A stretch of 64,000 bases of DNA, from NCBI RefSeq assembly GCF_900112005.1, contig NZ_FOKK01000012.1, positions 1 to 64,000 of the forward strand. The letters run 5' to 3'. A program made the position numbers and the translations under genes. Under the pieces are notes generated by a model. The model made no database searches. It saw only the letters and a list, made by a program, of their open reading frames with translations, and had not been told where the DNA came from. Source of the DNA: Algoriphagus aquimarinus. Its GTDB lineage: Bacteria > Bacteroidota > Bacteroidia > Cytophagales > Cyclobacteriaceae. This document shows, piece after piece, positions 28,163-37,334 of the stretch. Numbering within the stretch: position 1 is the stretch's first letter; every line of letters begins with the position of its first letter.

Positions 28163-28969
28163 TTACTTGCCAGTCAATTTGTGCTTAACCAAGATATCAA
28201 CCAATGAGATAGAAGCATCTTCCATGTCATTAACCAAAGAATCAATTTTAGCTACACAATAGTTGTAAAACAACTGAAGGATAATTGCAACGATCAAACC
28301 AGCAACTGTAGTCAAAAGGGCGATTTTAATACCACCTGCTACTAGTGAAGGAGAGATATCACCTGCTGCTTCAATAGAATCAAAGGCGCCAATCATACCG
28401 ATTACTGTACCCATGAATCCCAACATTGGAGCAAGGGAGATAAATAGAGAGATCCAAATAAGACCTTTTTCTAATCTACCCATTTCTACAGAACCGTAAG
28501 AAATAATAGACTTCTCTACCATTTCGATTCCTTCAGAATATCTCATCAGACCTTGTGTAAAGATAGATGCGACTGGACCTTTAGTGCTTTTAGTAAGGTC
28601 TTTAGCGGCTTCAATTCCACCAGACTCTAGAGCATCTTCTACTTTGATCAACAATTTCTTCGTGTTGGTCGTAGATAGGTTCAATGTGATAATTCTTTCC
28701 AAAGCAACCGCAAGACCCAAGATCAAACAGATCAATACTGGAGTCATGTAAAGAGGATCACCTTCGATGAACTTCTCTTTTACAACTTGGTGGAAACTTA
28801 GCTCCTCTGCGACGATCTCGTCATCTACAATTGTGGGAGATGAAGCAGGCTCAACTGCTACTGGTGTTGTTTCTTCTTGTGCTGCGGTCTCTTCTGCCTC
28901 TTGTGCGTTAGCAAAAACAGGTGCGAATAGGATGCCTGCAAGCATGAACAAAGCGATTAACTTTCTCAT
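28163..28969 (-). CDS. exbB: MotA/TolQ/ExbB proton-channel family protein
   Basis: 268 residues. An N-terminal hydrophobic segment ending FANAQ looks like a cleavable signal, followed by an acidic Ala/Pro-rich linker and then the three-helix core. The core has LICLILGLAVALERIITL as helix 1 and the paired helices with the conserved MLGFMGTVIGMIGAFD and GGIKIALLTTVAGLIVAII segments. It forms the proton channel that drives TonB with the two ExbD proteins downstream. It is the first gene of a four-gene operon; no tonB is in the window. Confidence 0.94.
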   Translation of the reverse strand: MRKLIALFMLAGILFAPVFANAQEAEETAAQEETTPVAVEPASSPTIVDDEIVAEELSFHQVVKEKFIEGDPLYMTPVLICLILGLAVALERIITLNLSTTNTKKLLIKVEDALESGGIEAAKDLTKSTKGPVASIFTQGLMRYSEGIEMVEKSIISYGSVEMGRLEKGLIWISLFISLAPMLGFMGTVIGMIGAFDSIEAAGDISPSLVAGGIKIALLTTVAGLIVAIILQLFYNYCVAKIDSLVNDMEDASISLVDILVKHKLTGK

Positions 28970-29561
28970 AATGTGGATTTTAAATAGACTTTTGATAAAG
29001 GTTAAATGGTTTCTACTCTAGAATCGAGTTTTAAAGTTATCATTTTTTAAATTCAAAAAACAATCGACTCTTTTAGAATTTTGTGAAAAATCAGGCTTAT
29101 ATCTCAGGAATAAGCAAGCTTTTACACGAACGGAAATATTTCCTTTTCCTTTGAAAAAGACACTTTCCTCCAAAACTCGATGGTAAGGTTCTTATTTTTT
29201 CGCAGAAAGAAAAATTTAAATGTTGCTGAGAGCATAGCTTTTTTCTAATTAATCAGAATGTCCTGATTAATTGGTTTTTACATTTAGTAGTAACTGAGAA
29301 AAATCCTTTTAAATCCTTTAATACGCCACATAATTCACAGGTTAACCTTTTTAAAGTCTCTGATAATTATCTTATGACCTGCACTAAATATTTTTGTTAA
29401 TATTCCATAACCAAGCATCTTTATTTAGAAAACCTTCTCCTAAAATAGACCGGGTATAGTATCAATTGCATTTGAAAATTATCCAATAGGCTTCTTGCTT
29501 TTAAGTAAAAAACTGAAAATTGCTATTTCCAATTACTCCTATCTTACTATATCTTTAGCTT
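28970..29561. other. 592-base AT-rich divergent intergenic region
   Basis: No convincing open reading frame. It must hold the promoters of the exb operon (left) and of the small membrane protein (right). The single clear structure is a 12-bp terminator-like hairpin at 29245-29279 read on the plus strand, with no plus-strand gene before it. Confidence 0.6.
29245..29279 (+). terminator. Orphan terminator-like hairpin
   Basis: CTAATTAATCAG (29245-29256) pairs with 29263-29274, one G-U included, around AATGTC and runs into five T. With no plus-strand gene upstream it could end a small RNA or be an operator dyad. Confidence 0.5.
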
Positions 29562-30023
29562 ATGTCTATCTCTACTTTATCACCTAGCCCATCATTTAAC
29601 TCAAATCCCAAACTAGCGAAGGCGGTACAAAAGCTGAATGCACTTTTGGATGCAGTTGGACAAAAAGGGATTCCGCTTACCATTGAAATCCAAATCAATG
29701 AAATTGTGGCGGGAGTGAATAATTTTTCCGGAACTGACCCGCAGCTTATCAAGCAAATTACAGCTGCACAAGCAGCTATATTGAAACTCCTCGAAAAGGA
29801 AACAGGGTTCGTTTCTAAAAATCATTTTCAACTACAATGGCTTGCCTTGGGCATGGCAGCTTTTGGTATTCCTATGGGAGTAGTTTTTGGTGCTGTACTT
29901 GACAATATGGCTTTTATAGGAATTGGATTACCTATCGGAATGGCTATTGGTATCGCGGTAGGTACTGCTAAGGATGCAGAAGCGTCTAAACAAGGTAAGC
30001 AACTAGACTGGTCACCTAATTAA
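29562..30023 (+). CDS. Two-helix membrane protein of unknown function
   Basis: 153 residues. The first 90 are soluble and amphipathic, with PKLAKAVQKLNALLDAV and an Ala/Gln helix (QLIKQITAAQAAILKLL). Two glycine-rich helices follow (about 93-112 and 115-135), the second with G-I-G-L-P-I-G-M-A-I-G spacing of a glycine-zipper type. There is no signal peptide. The start ATG is the first in frame. No family recognised. Glycine-zipper pairs occur in pore-forming or membrane-associating small proteins, but nothing further supports that. Confidence 0.6.
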   Translation: MSISTLSPSPSFNSNPKLAKAVQKLNALLDAVGQKGIPLTIEIQINEIVAGVNNFSGTDPQLIKQITAAQAAILKLLEKETGFVSKNHFQLQWLALGMAAFGIPMGVVFGAVLDNMAFIGIGLPIGMAIGIAVGTAKDAEASKQGKQLDWSPN

Positions 30024-30125
30024 AGATACTTCACAGCAAAAACAGTGTCTGGAAGCAACGATGTGAATATTACGATTCAGTGTGTTCAGCATATTACCTT
30101 CTCTAAATATTTTGAACATGAAAGT

Positions 30126-31400
30126 TCAAGACATAATCTTTCTTCTTACTGCCTGAAAAGTATTTCGAGTACTTTGATTCAGTAAGACATCATACCCACG
30201 CAGATAACTTTGAGTCTGAACAGGATCAGCATGCAAAATTGTCAGTAGCTCCAATCCTTCATTATAACGTATCTCAAAACTAGCTTGTAGGTTCTGAAGC
30301 AACTTCTCCAATTTAAAAAGCTGCGCATCAATCACTATAGAAATACTTATTGCAGACACTTGAAGCATATTAACTCTAAGCTTGAGCGCTTTAAGTTGCT
30401 CGTACACTTCGTGGATTTGGTCCTCTTCGATAAAATGGAAATCTGTAACCTTAAAGCTTACTAGTATCTGATTTTGTTTCAAAACCACAGTTGGAATGTT
30501 AATCTGCACAGCAGATTTATGGATTTTTGTGCCGTCCGAATCTGGATTCAAAAAAGACTTAACGAAAAGCGGAACTCCCGCATTTGCCAGAGGCTTAATT
30601 GTCTTAGGATGAATAACTGACGCACCATAGTAGGTCATTTGCGCTGCTTGCTGATAATCCAGCTCAGCAAAAAGTTTGGTGTCCTCAAAAAACTTAGGAT
30701 CGGCATTCAGTACTCCTGGCACATCCTTCCAAATAGTCACAGAGCCAGCATCCAAGCTTGCAGCCAAAATCGCAGCTGTGAAATCAGAACCTTCTCTTCC
30801 CAAGGTAGTAGGTCTTCCTGCACTATCGGCTCCTATAAACCCTTGTGTCAAAACGGGAAACTGTTCCAGCTTTGGTTTCAATTGAGTTTGGCAATTCCAG
30901 CGAGTTTTTTCCCAGTCAACTTTTGCAAAGCGGAAATCACTGTCTGTACGAATCAACTCTCGAGCATCCTGCCACAGAATGAGCAAGTTTTGACTACACA
31001 AATACTCCATCACAATCCGAGATGAAAGCAGTTCTCCAAAACCAATGACTCGATCATAGTACTCATCGTAATTATCCTTGCTGATGGGTTTATTAAGTTC
31101 ATGATGGAGCAGGATGAAGTAGTTCTCGATTTTGGGGAAAATTACATGACCATCAGGGAAAAGCTCACTGCAAATATCTAAGTGATAGCTTTTCAAAATT
31201 GAACTATTCTTAGAATAATCCAGATTTTCCAATTTGAGAGTAAGAATATTTTCCAACTGATTAGTGGTTTTACCCATAGCGGAAACTACTATCACAAAAT
31301 TATTACGCAATCGATTACGGAGAATATCAGCTAAGTTTTGGACTGCGGACGCATCTTTAACCGATGCTCCTCCAAATTTATAAATTTGAGTTTTTGTCAT
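30126..31400 (-). CDS. lysC: Monofunctional aspartate kinase
   Basis: 424 residues. The kinase domain begins with the family motif KFGGASV (8-14), followed by [11 protein letters not shown] and the [16 protein letters not shown] segment near 220 that binds aspartate and ATP. It makes aspartyl phosphate, the first step to lysine, threonine and methionine. After about residue 300 the two ACT-type segments are divergent, so classical feedback inhibition may be weak or altered. A second aspartokinase is fused in thrA at 43 kb. It diverges from fbp with 57 bases between the starts. Confidence 0.93.
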   Translation of the reverse strand: MTKTQIYKFGGASVKDASAVQNLADILRNRLRNNFVIVVSAMGKTTNQLENILTLKLENLDYSKNSSILKSYHLDICSELFPDGHVIFPKIENYFILLHHELNKPISKDNYDEYYDRVIGFGELLSSRIVMEYLCSQNLLILWQDARELIRTDSDFRFAKVDWEKTRWNCQTQLKPKLEQFPVLTQGFIGADSAGRPTTLGREGSDFTAAILAASLDAGSVTIWKDVPGVLNADPKFFEDTKLFAELDYQQAAQMTYYGASVIHPKTIKPLANAGVPLFVKSFLNPDSDGTKIHKSAVQINIPTVVLKQNQILVSFKVTDFHFIEEDQIHEVYEQLKALKLRVNMLQVSAISISIVIDAQLFKLEKLLQNLQASFEIRYNEGLELLTILHADPVQTQSYLRGYDVLLNQSTRNTFQAVRRKIMS

Positions 31401-31457
31401 GAAAATATTTACCTATTTTTCCAAAGTATTCAACTACCAATTGAACTATTCCAATAC

Positions 31458-32495
31458 ATGAAAATTATTCCTTACCAGCCTGACCAAAGCGGTCTAGCCT
31501 ACTCTGTCGGTACTACGCTAGACAGATTCATCAAACTCAAACAAAGCGACTTTCCTTTTGCTTCGGGTGAACTCTCTCAACTTCTACGCGACATTGCACT
31601 TGCCGCCAAGATAGTAAATCGCGAAACTACTCGGGCAGGACTGTCCAATATTGGCGGGGCTTTTGGCCAAGTCAATGTACAAGGCGAAGAGCAACAGAAA
31701 CTAGATGTCATAGCAAACATCAGATTTATGCGCGCCTTGAGTAAAGGTGGCGAAGTTTGTGCCATAGTTTCCGAAGAAGAGGATGCTGTAATTGATTTGC
31801 AAAATACCTCGGGCAAGTATGTCGTGGCAATAGATCCACTGGATGGCAGCTCAAATATTGATGTAAACATCAGTATAGGAACGATTTTCTCTATTTATAG
31901 AAGAAAGACGCCAACTGGCAGCCCAATCCAACTGGAAGATATAATGCAGGCAGGAACTGAACAGGTAGCCGCTGGTTATGTGCTTTATGGTTCGTCTACT
32001 ATGTTGGTTTACACCACTGGATGTGGAGTTAATGGTTTTACTTATGAGCAGTCACTTGGTGAGTTTTTCCTTTCTCACCCTAATATCCAAGCTCCAAAAA
32101 ATGGAGAAATTTACTCAGTAAATGAAGGGACTCAAAGAGAGTGGGAAGATGGTATTTTAGCTTACATAGATCAGTGCAAGGATAGGCGATACTCTGCAAG
32201 GTACATAGGCTCGCTAGTCGCTGACTTTCACAGAAACCTGCTCAAGGGTGGAATCTATCTCTATCCAGCTACAAAAAAGAACCCTTCCGGAAAATTACGA
32301 CTGTTGTATGAAGCTAATGCTTTGGCACTTATCGCCGAGCAAGCAGGAGCAATGGCCACAGATGGAACCCAAAGAATATTGGAAATCCAGCCTACTACAC
32401 TTCATCAAAGGACTCCTTTACTAATTGGCTCGTCTGAGATGGTAATAGAAGCAGAATCTATGATTTCTTCTTTGGCCAAAGCCCCTCTTCTTTAA
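31458..32495 (+). CDS. fbp: Fructose-1,6-bisphosphatase, class I
   Basis: 345 residues, usual length. It is read from ATG 31458 ([21 protein letters not shown]); the longer frame to 31338 would run into lysC on the other strand. The metal-binding signature [10 protein letters not shown] is at about 126 and the substrate loop [22 protein letters not shown] near 275. It catalyses the committed step of gluconeogenesis, fructose 1,6-bisphosphate to fructose 6-phosphate. It diverges from lysC and precedes the glucose dehydrogenase-like gene by 68 bases. Confidence 0.96.
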   Translation: MKIIPYQPDQSGLAYSVGTTLDRFIKLKQSDFPFASGELSQLLRDIALAAKIVNRETTRAGLSNIGGAFGQVNVQGEEQQKLDVIANIRFMRALSKGGEVCAIVSEEEDAVIDLQNTSGKYVVAIDPLDGSSNIDVNISIGTIFSIYRRKTPTGSPIQLEDIMQAGTEQVAAGYVLYGSSTMLVYTTGCGVNGFTYEQSLGEFFLSHPNIQAPKNGEIYSVNEGTQREWEDGILAYIDQCKDRRYSARYIGSLVADFHRNLLKGGIYLYPATKKNPSGKLRLLYEANALALIAEQAGAMATDGTQRILEIQPTTLHQRTPLLIGSSEMVIEAESMISSLAKAPLL

Positions 32496-32563
32496 GTAGC
32501 TCGTGTAAAAAGATTTAAGAATCGAAAGATGTGTTTTATCTTGTGTCAAGATTTTAACATACT

Positions 32564-33730
32564 ATGAAAAATATCAAACGTTACCTACCTATTGCGCTGT
32601 TCGTAGCAGGAGCTTCCACTTGGATTTCCTGCTCACCAAAAGAAGCAGAAGTTGCCATTGAACCTATCGATGAGACTTATGCTGTACAAACTGAGAAGAT
32701 GTTAATCAACGTCGACACGCTTTACACAGAATTTGAAAATCCTTGGGGAATGACATGGCTTTCTGACGGAAGAATGTTGGTTACTGAGAAAAAAGGAGAA
32801 ATCCTTATTTTCAAAGACGATAAGTTCACTGGAGAGAAAATACAAGGACTTCCAGATTTTTACACAAAAGGCCAGTCAGGTCTGTTGGACATTACAGCTC
32901 ATCCTAAATTTGATGAGAACGGATGGATTTATATTTCCTACGGAAAACTAATGCCAGACAGTGCTTCTTCTACGACCATCATGAGGTTCAAATTAGAGGG
33001 CGGTAATGCCGTCAATCAAGAAGAACTTATCCAATCTCTTCCAGCTTGGAAAAGCAATCAACATTACGGTAGCAGAATTGTATTTGACAATGACGGATAT
33101 CTTTACTATTCCAGTGGAGAGCGTGGAAATACACCTACAAATGCACAGGATTTAACTAACTCTCATGGTAAAATCCACCGTATTCATGACGATGGAAGAA
33201 TCCCTACTGACAATCCATTTGTAGATACTGAAGGAGCGGTTGCTTCGATCTGGACTTATGGTAACAGAAATCCTCAAGGCTTGTATTTCGACAAGGAAAA
33301 CAATAAACTGTATGAATCAGAACATGGCCCACAAGGTGGCGATGAATTGAATTTGCTAGAAAAAGGCAAAAACTATGGCTGGCCAGTAATAACTTGGGGA
33401 ATTGGGTATGACGACAAACCAGTTTCTGACATCCAGGAAAAAGAAGGAATGGAGCAACCTTTAACTTATTATGTTCCTTCTATTGCTACTGCAGGTATGA
33501 CGATGATTACTTCAGACAGGTATCCTGCTTGGAAAGGCGATATACTTATTGGAGCTTTGAAGAAAATGCACATCAACCGTGTAGACATGGATGGATCTAA
33601 GGCTTTATCTCAAGAAATAATGCTACAGGATATTGGACGTGTTCGCCAGGTTTCTCAAAGCCCAGATGGTTATATCTATGCGATCACCGAAGGCACTGGC
33701 TTAATGGTGAAATTGATTCCAATCAGATAA
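32564..33730 (+). CDS. PQQ-dependent aldose/sorbosone dehydrogenase-like lipoprotein
   Basis: 388 residues. The N-terminus (MKNIKRYLPIALFVAGAST) leads to a lipobox ending WISC, so the protein is lipid-anchored in the periplasm. The body is a six-bladed propeller of the soluble glucose dehydrogenase/YliI family: NPWGMTWLSDGRMLVTEK opens it, GQSGLLDITAHPKF and TYGNRNPQGLYFD follow, and EHGPQGGDELNLLEKGKNYGWP is the family signature. Such enzymes oxidise aldose sugars with PQQ, but PQQ binding is not proven by sequence alone. Confidence 0.9.
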   Translation: MKNIKRYLPIALFVAGASTWISCSPKEAEVAIEPIDETYAVQTEKMLINVDTLYTEFENPWGMTWLSDGRMLVTEKKGEILIFKDDKFTGEKIQGLPDFYTKGQSGLLDITAHPKFDENGWIYISYGKLMPDSASSTTIMRFKLEGGNAVNQEELIQSLPAWKSNQHYGSRIVFDNDGYLYYSSGERGNTPTNAQDLTNSHGKIHRIHDDGRIPTDNPFVDTEGAVASIWTYGNRNPQGLYFDKENNKLYESEHGPQGGDELNLLEKGKNYGWPVITWGIGYDDKPVSDIQEKEGMEQPLTYYVPSIATAGMTMITSDRYPAWKGDILIGALKKMHINRVDMDGSKALSQEIMLQDIGRVRQVSQSPDGYIYAITEGTGLMVKLIPIR

Positions 33731-33752
33731 TACACTAAATAAAATACATTTG

Positions 33753-33793
33753 AAAAGCCACTTTTGATTACTCAAAAGTGGCTTTTGCTTTTT
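33753..33793 (+). terminator. Rho-independent terminator of the dehydrogenase gene
   Basis: A perfect 15-bp stem (33753-33767 with 33772-33786) around TTAC, followed by GC and five T. Confidence 0.92.
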
Positions 33794-33887
33794 ATAAACC
33801 TTAGGAACGTTCATAAAAATCTGAGCTCTTAATATTTAGCATGTAGTAATGCTTCGAATTATTTCCACGTCCATAGTGGTCAATAGT

Positions 33888-34946
33888 CTACACGAAATCC
33901 ACATCCACATTAAATGGATACTTCATTAGAAACTGAAGTGCATCTTCGATTTCCAAATCTTCAAAAAGAACTCGATAAAGATTCTCTGTAATAGGCGCAC
34001 GAAGATCTGCTGTCTCCAAAAATGCTTTGATAATACGAACTGTATTAATTCCCTCTGCCACTTCATCCATATCAGCAAGTATGGCATCTAGAGATTCTCC
34101 TTTGGCAAGTCGAAAACCTACAGTGAAATTCCTGGAGTGAACTGAGTTACAAGTAGCTACCAAATCTCCTATTCCTGCCAAACCCATAACAGATTTGATA
34201 CTTCCCCCAAGCGCATTGCCCAAGTGGATCATCTCCACCATTCCTCGGCTGATCAGAAGACCTTTTGCATTTTCTCCTAATCCCAATCCTGCAAGTGCTC
34301 CTGAGGCGATGGCAATAATATTTTTCAAAACTCCACTGATCTCTACACCTATAATATCTGAGTTTCCATAAACCTGAAATTTCTCAGATCTCAAGAGACT
34401 CTGGCCTTCCAAGATCACCTCATTGTATTTACTGGCAATCACTGTAGCGGCCGGCTGACCTTGGGCAAGTTCTTTGGAAAGATTTGGTCCAGCCAAGCAT
34501 CCCACTCGAACCGCAACCGTTTCCTGAAGTATCACCTCACTCATCGTCAAAATTTGACTTCTCCTGATTTTCTTGACTGTTTCCAGCGTTTCCCCATCTT
34601 TGAGGTTCAGGCAAAGTCCTTTTGTACCATGAATAATCAAATGATAAGGAAATAGAAAAGGTGAAAAAGTCCGCACCACATTCTGAAATCCAGAGGAAGG
34701 AACCATGAAAAAGAGCACATCGCAACTTTTACAAAGTTGCTCAGGATCATTCGAAGCAATTATATTTTCACTTAGCTTTTTCCCTTGTGCAGAATGCGAA
34801 GCATTTATCTCATCTACCACTTCCTGCTTTCGTGCATAGACCATCACGGGACTTTTGGCAGCCAGAATATTCGCTATGGCCGCGCCAAAGCTCCCCACTC
34901 CGATTACACCGATGTACTTTGGTTTAGTAGAGTTTTTCGAGTCCAT
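33888..34946 (-). CDS. gpsA: NAD(P)-dependent glycerol-3-phosphate dehydrogenase
   Basis: 352 residues. The Rossmann motif IGVIGVGSFGAAIANILA opens the chain; GPNLSKELAQGQPAATVIA is the family's central motif and GLGENAKGLLISRG, with GLAGIGDLVATC, forms the substrate site. It makes sn-glycerol 3-phosphate for phospholipids. Its first 23 bases overlap the end of the acyltransferase gene that uses this product, so the two are translationally coupled. A DUF4199 gene lies further upstream on the same strand. Confidence 0.96.
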   Translation of the reverse strand: MDSKNSTKPKYIGVIGVGSFGAAIANILAAKSPVMVYARKQEVVDEINASHSAQGKKLSENIIASNDPEQLCKSCDVLFFMVPSSGFQNVVRTFSPFLFPYHLIIHGTKGLCLNLKDGETLETVKKIRRSQILTMSEVILQETVAVRVGCLAGPNLSKELAQGQPAATVIASKYNEVILEGQSLLRSEKFQVYGNSDIIGVEISGVLKNIIAIASGALAGLGLGENAKGLLISRGMVEMIHLGNALGGSIKSVMGLAGIGDLVATCNSVHSRNFTVGFRLAKGESLDAILADMDEVAEGINTVRIIKAFLETADLRAPITENLYRVLFEDLEIEDALQFLMKYPFNVDVDFV

Positions 34947-36651
34947 ATCCTGTTAATCTGTTATGATAAAAATAAAGTAGACTCATGTCGTCAGTACCGA
35001 TATCTCCCTTTTTATCTTGGATTATTGGTCGCTTTGCATGGTACATACCTACGTTCTCCATGCCCCGCTTGATGATTTCATCCATATCAAGAGAAAGATG
35101 AGGGGCAGTATTGATAAGTCCTTGAGACTTCAATTCATTGATTTTATCTAATACAAGGTGACAACTGGCCTTAAACTCCCCGTAGGGAATAGAGATTTCT
35201 TCTTCCGGCAATCTTAGCAAGTCAAACAAATCCAGCTTTCTGTTCTGCTTTTTGATCATCTCAAAAGCCACGAAAGCAACCAAATGAGAATTAAATACCC
35301 GGTTGATTTTATGGAATTCTTCCACTATGCGCTTGCCAAGCATATTTGTGTATTCTTCCTCCCGCTGATTATCCACAGATACTTTCCCGTCAGAGATAAA
35401 ATAATCCCTTGTATTAATCACTCGGCCGTGCTTGTCCAAACTTCTCCCATCCACATCTACATAATTCCCAAGCACATCCATTGCTTTACCGACAGACACT
35501 GAGATATCAGATCCTTTAGTAAAGAACTTGATTAGGAACTTAGAGATCTTGTATGAATTAGAAAACTCATCATTCTCCTTGTAATATCTTTCTTGTCCAG
35601 TGATGCTTAAATGATCACGAATCAAACTGGGTGCTTCTAGCACAAAATGATAATTGATTGTCACGGGAACGATAAAAATCTTACCCGAAATATCATCCAG
35701 CCCATTTTCAAAATTTGCCCGCTGAGCCTCAATAGCAGTACTCAACAAACCCAGTTTCAGCTTCGATTCGATCATCCCGCTTCTGGACCTAGTTCCCCCT
35801 GGAAAAAACAACGAATGACAGCCAAACTGAATTGCTTCTTTGGAATAGGTCTTCAGCGTTTCCAAGTACATCAGGTTTTTCTTTCTTCTATCCACTTTGT
35901 ATGCACCAAGTGAATTCATAAAGTAAGCGAAAATGGAAATATTGAAGAGATTCAATCCAGCTCCGTATATAAATGGAGGCAACCCCAATACAGATATCAC
36001 CCAACCAATCAAAATGCTATCGAGATTACTAAAGTGAGTTGGAACCATCACGACCGTACCTTTAGTGGCCAGATCACGTAACTGATCTGTTTCGCCAGTA
36101 ATCTGGATTTTATCCTGAAGTGTGTATTGATTACTGAAAATAGATTTAAAGCCCTTCACTCTCGCTGCATTCAGCAAACGCGAAAAGCCATAGGTAACTA
36201 CAGATCTCGTGAATTTGTAATGCGTAGCCTTGAAATTACTTGCAATCTCCTCGGCATAGCGAGCAGTAATGCTATTCAAAACTGACTTATATTCTTGAAA
36301 CTTTTTGACTTTATTCCTTCCAGCTTCAGTGCTGATCTGAACCAAAGATGATTTCACCCCACTCCAAAATGACCCATCGTCATCTGGATCAACCACCCAA
36401 GGATTCTGCTTGATACGGAGCTTTTCACGATACAGTGTCGTTTCCAACTCTTCTTTGAGAATGTCAGGATTATTGCCTGTTAGTTTGAGAATCCGATCTT
36501 CAGATAGATCTGCCACTTTTTTCACAAACTCCTTACGTTCTCTTGCCAGCTTCACCACTGGCCATTCGTCTTTGCTCGGGTGTATCGGCTCGTACTTATG
36601 CTTGATGTATTTCTCCTCCAACTGGTTGGTTTTTATTAAAAATCTGATCAA
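34924..36651 (-). CDS. PlsB-like glycerol-3-phosphate O-acyltransferase
   Basis: 575 residues. The acyltransferase motif I HFSNLD gives the catalytic His206 and Asp211, and motif III is FFPGGTRSR (282-290), in the style of PlsB (G-x-R-S-R). About 190 residues precede the core, and the long C-terminal part has IVPVTINYH and the later helical region, so it belongs with PlsB rather than with the small PlsC enzymes. It should put the first acyl chain on glycerol 3-phosphate. Its 3' end overlaps gpsA by 23 bases. Confidence 0.88.
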   Translation of the reverse strand: MIRFLIKTNQLEEKYIKHKYEPIHPSKDEWPVVKLARERKEFVKKVADLSEDRILKLTGNNPDILKEELETTLYREKLRIKQNPWVVDPDDDGSFWSGVKSSLVQISTEAGRNKVKKFQEYKSVLNSITARYAEEIASNFKATHYKFTRSVVTYGFSRLLNAARVKGFKSIFSNQYTLQDKIQITGETDQLRDLATKGTVVMVPTHFSNLDSILIGWVISVLGLPPFIYGAGLNLFNISIFAYFMNSLGAYKVDRRKKNLMYLETLKTYSKEAIQFGCHSLFFPGGTRSRSGMIESKLKLGLLSTAIEAQRANFENGLDDISGKIFIVPVTINYHFVLEAPSLIRDHLSITGQERYYKENDEFSNSYKISKFLIKFFTKGSDISVSVGKAMDVLGNYVDVDGRSLDKHGRVINTRDYFISDGKVSVDNQREEEYTNMLGKRIVEEFHKINRVFNSHLVAFVAFEMIKKQNRKLDLFDLLRLPEEEISIPYGEFKASCHLVLDKINELKSQGLINTAPHLSLDMDEIIKRGMENVGMYHAKRPIIQDKKGDIGTDDMSLLYFYHNRLTGYGLEKLY

Positions 36652-36707
36652 AGATAGTGAAAAAGCCCCTTCTTCCGTGAATGATCAACGTGAAGAATGG
36701 ATCATCT

Positions 36708-37187
36708 TTACGACTTTGACTTCACAAAAATCGCTACAATTGCAGAAGTAAATATTCCCATCACAAGTGCACCTATCATGGATTGGAGCATATAGCTCTT
36801 CAAATTGAAATATTCTTCTGCTGCTTCTTGAGTCATATTCCCAGAACTTACTGCGTACTTTATAATATTAGGAAAGTACTCTGGAGTAATAAATTCAGTG
36901 GTAATGTATTGTGAAAGCGGACTAAGCATAGCCACAATAACAGAGATAATTAAACCTGTGACAAAACCTTGTTTATAACTCATCACGCCGTGATAGAAAT
37001 TCTTTCTTTTGTCAAGTAGCGCAAAAATATAAATAGCAATGGAAGGAATGGCCACCAAGTTGGTCATCGTGGCGTGATCTGCTATTTTCTCATCATGCCA
37101 ACCTAAAGATTTTTCCAAAACCATCCAGGCTAACATCATGAATACAAAGATCAATGCCCATTTGATTTCAATCTTAATATTTTTCAT
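36708..37187 (-). CDS. DUF4199 family membrane protein
   Basis: 159 residues from the ATG at 37187; a start at 37259 would add an unlikely 24-residue lead. Four hydrophobic helices with the family pattern: EIKWALIFVFMMLAWMVLEKSLGWHD at the N-terminus, KQGFVTGLIISVIVAMLSPLSQYI in the middle and a last helix GALVMGIFTSAIVAIFVKSKS. DUF4199 is a Bacteroidota family without known function. It lies 56 bases ahead of the acyltransferase gene on the same strand and may share its transcript. Confidence 0.85.
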   Translation of the reverse strand: MKNIKIEIKWALIFVFMMLAWMVLEKSLGWHDEKIADHATMTNLVAIPSIAIYIFALLDKRKNFYHGVMSYKQGFVTGLIISVIVAMLSPLSQYITTEFITPEYFPNIIKYAVSSGNMTQEAAEEYFNLKSYMLQSMIGALVMGIFTSAIVAIFVKSKS

Positions 37188-37288
37188 AGTTTCTTGGGTT
37201 ATGAATTCAAATTCTATGGTACAAAATACATAATTCCTAAAAATCAACGTCAATTTCAATTGATTGCTACACCTAGGCTCTCAATCCC

Positions 37289-37318
37289 TTGTCCATGAGA
37301 GAAAGGGTATTATTTTTA
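37289..37318 (+). promoter_or_regulatory. Candidate Bacteroidota promoter for the prenyl synthase
   Basis: TTG at 37289-37291 and TATTTTTA at 37311-37318 are 19 bases apart, the spacing expected for the -33 and -7 elements; the last base differs from the consensus G. The untranslated leader would be only about 10 bases. Confidence 0.45.
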
Positions 37319-37334
37319 CAGCATCAAAGACCGG

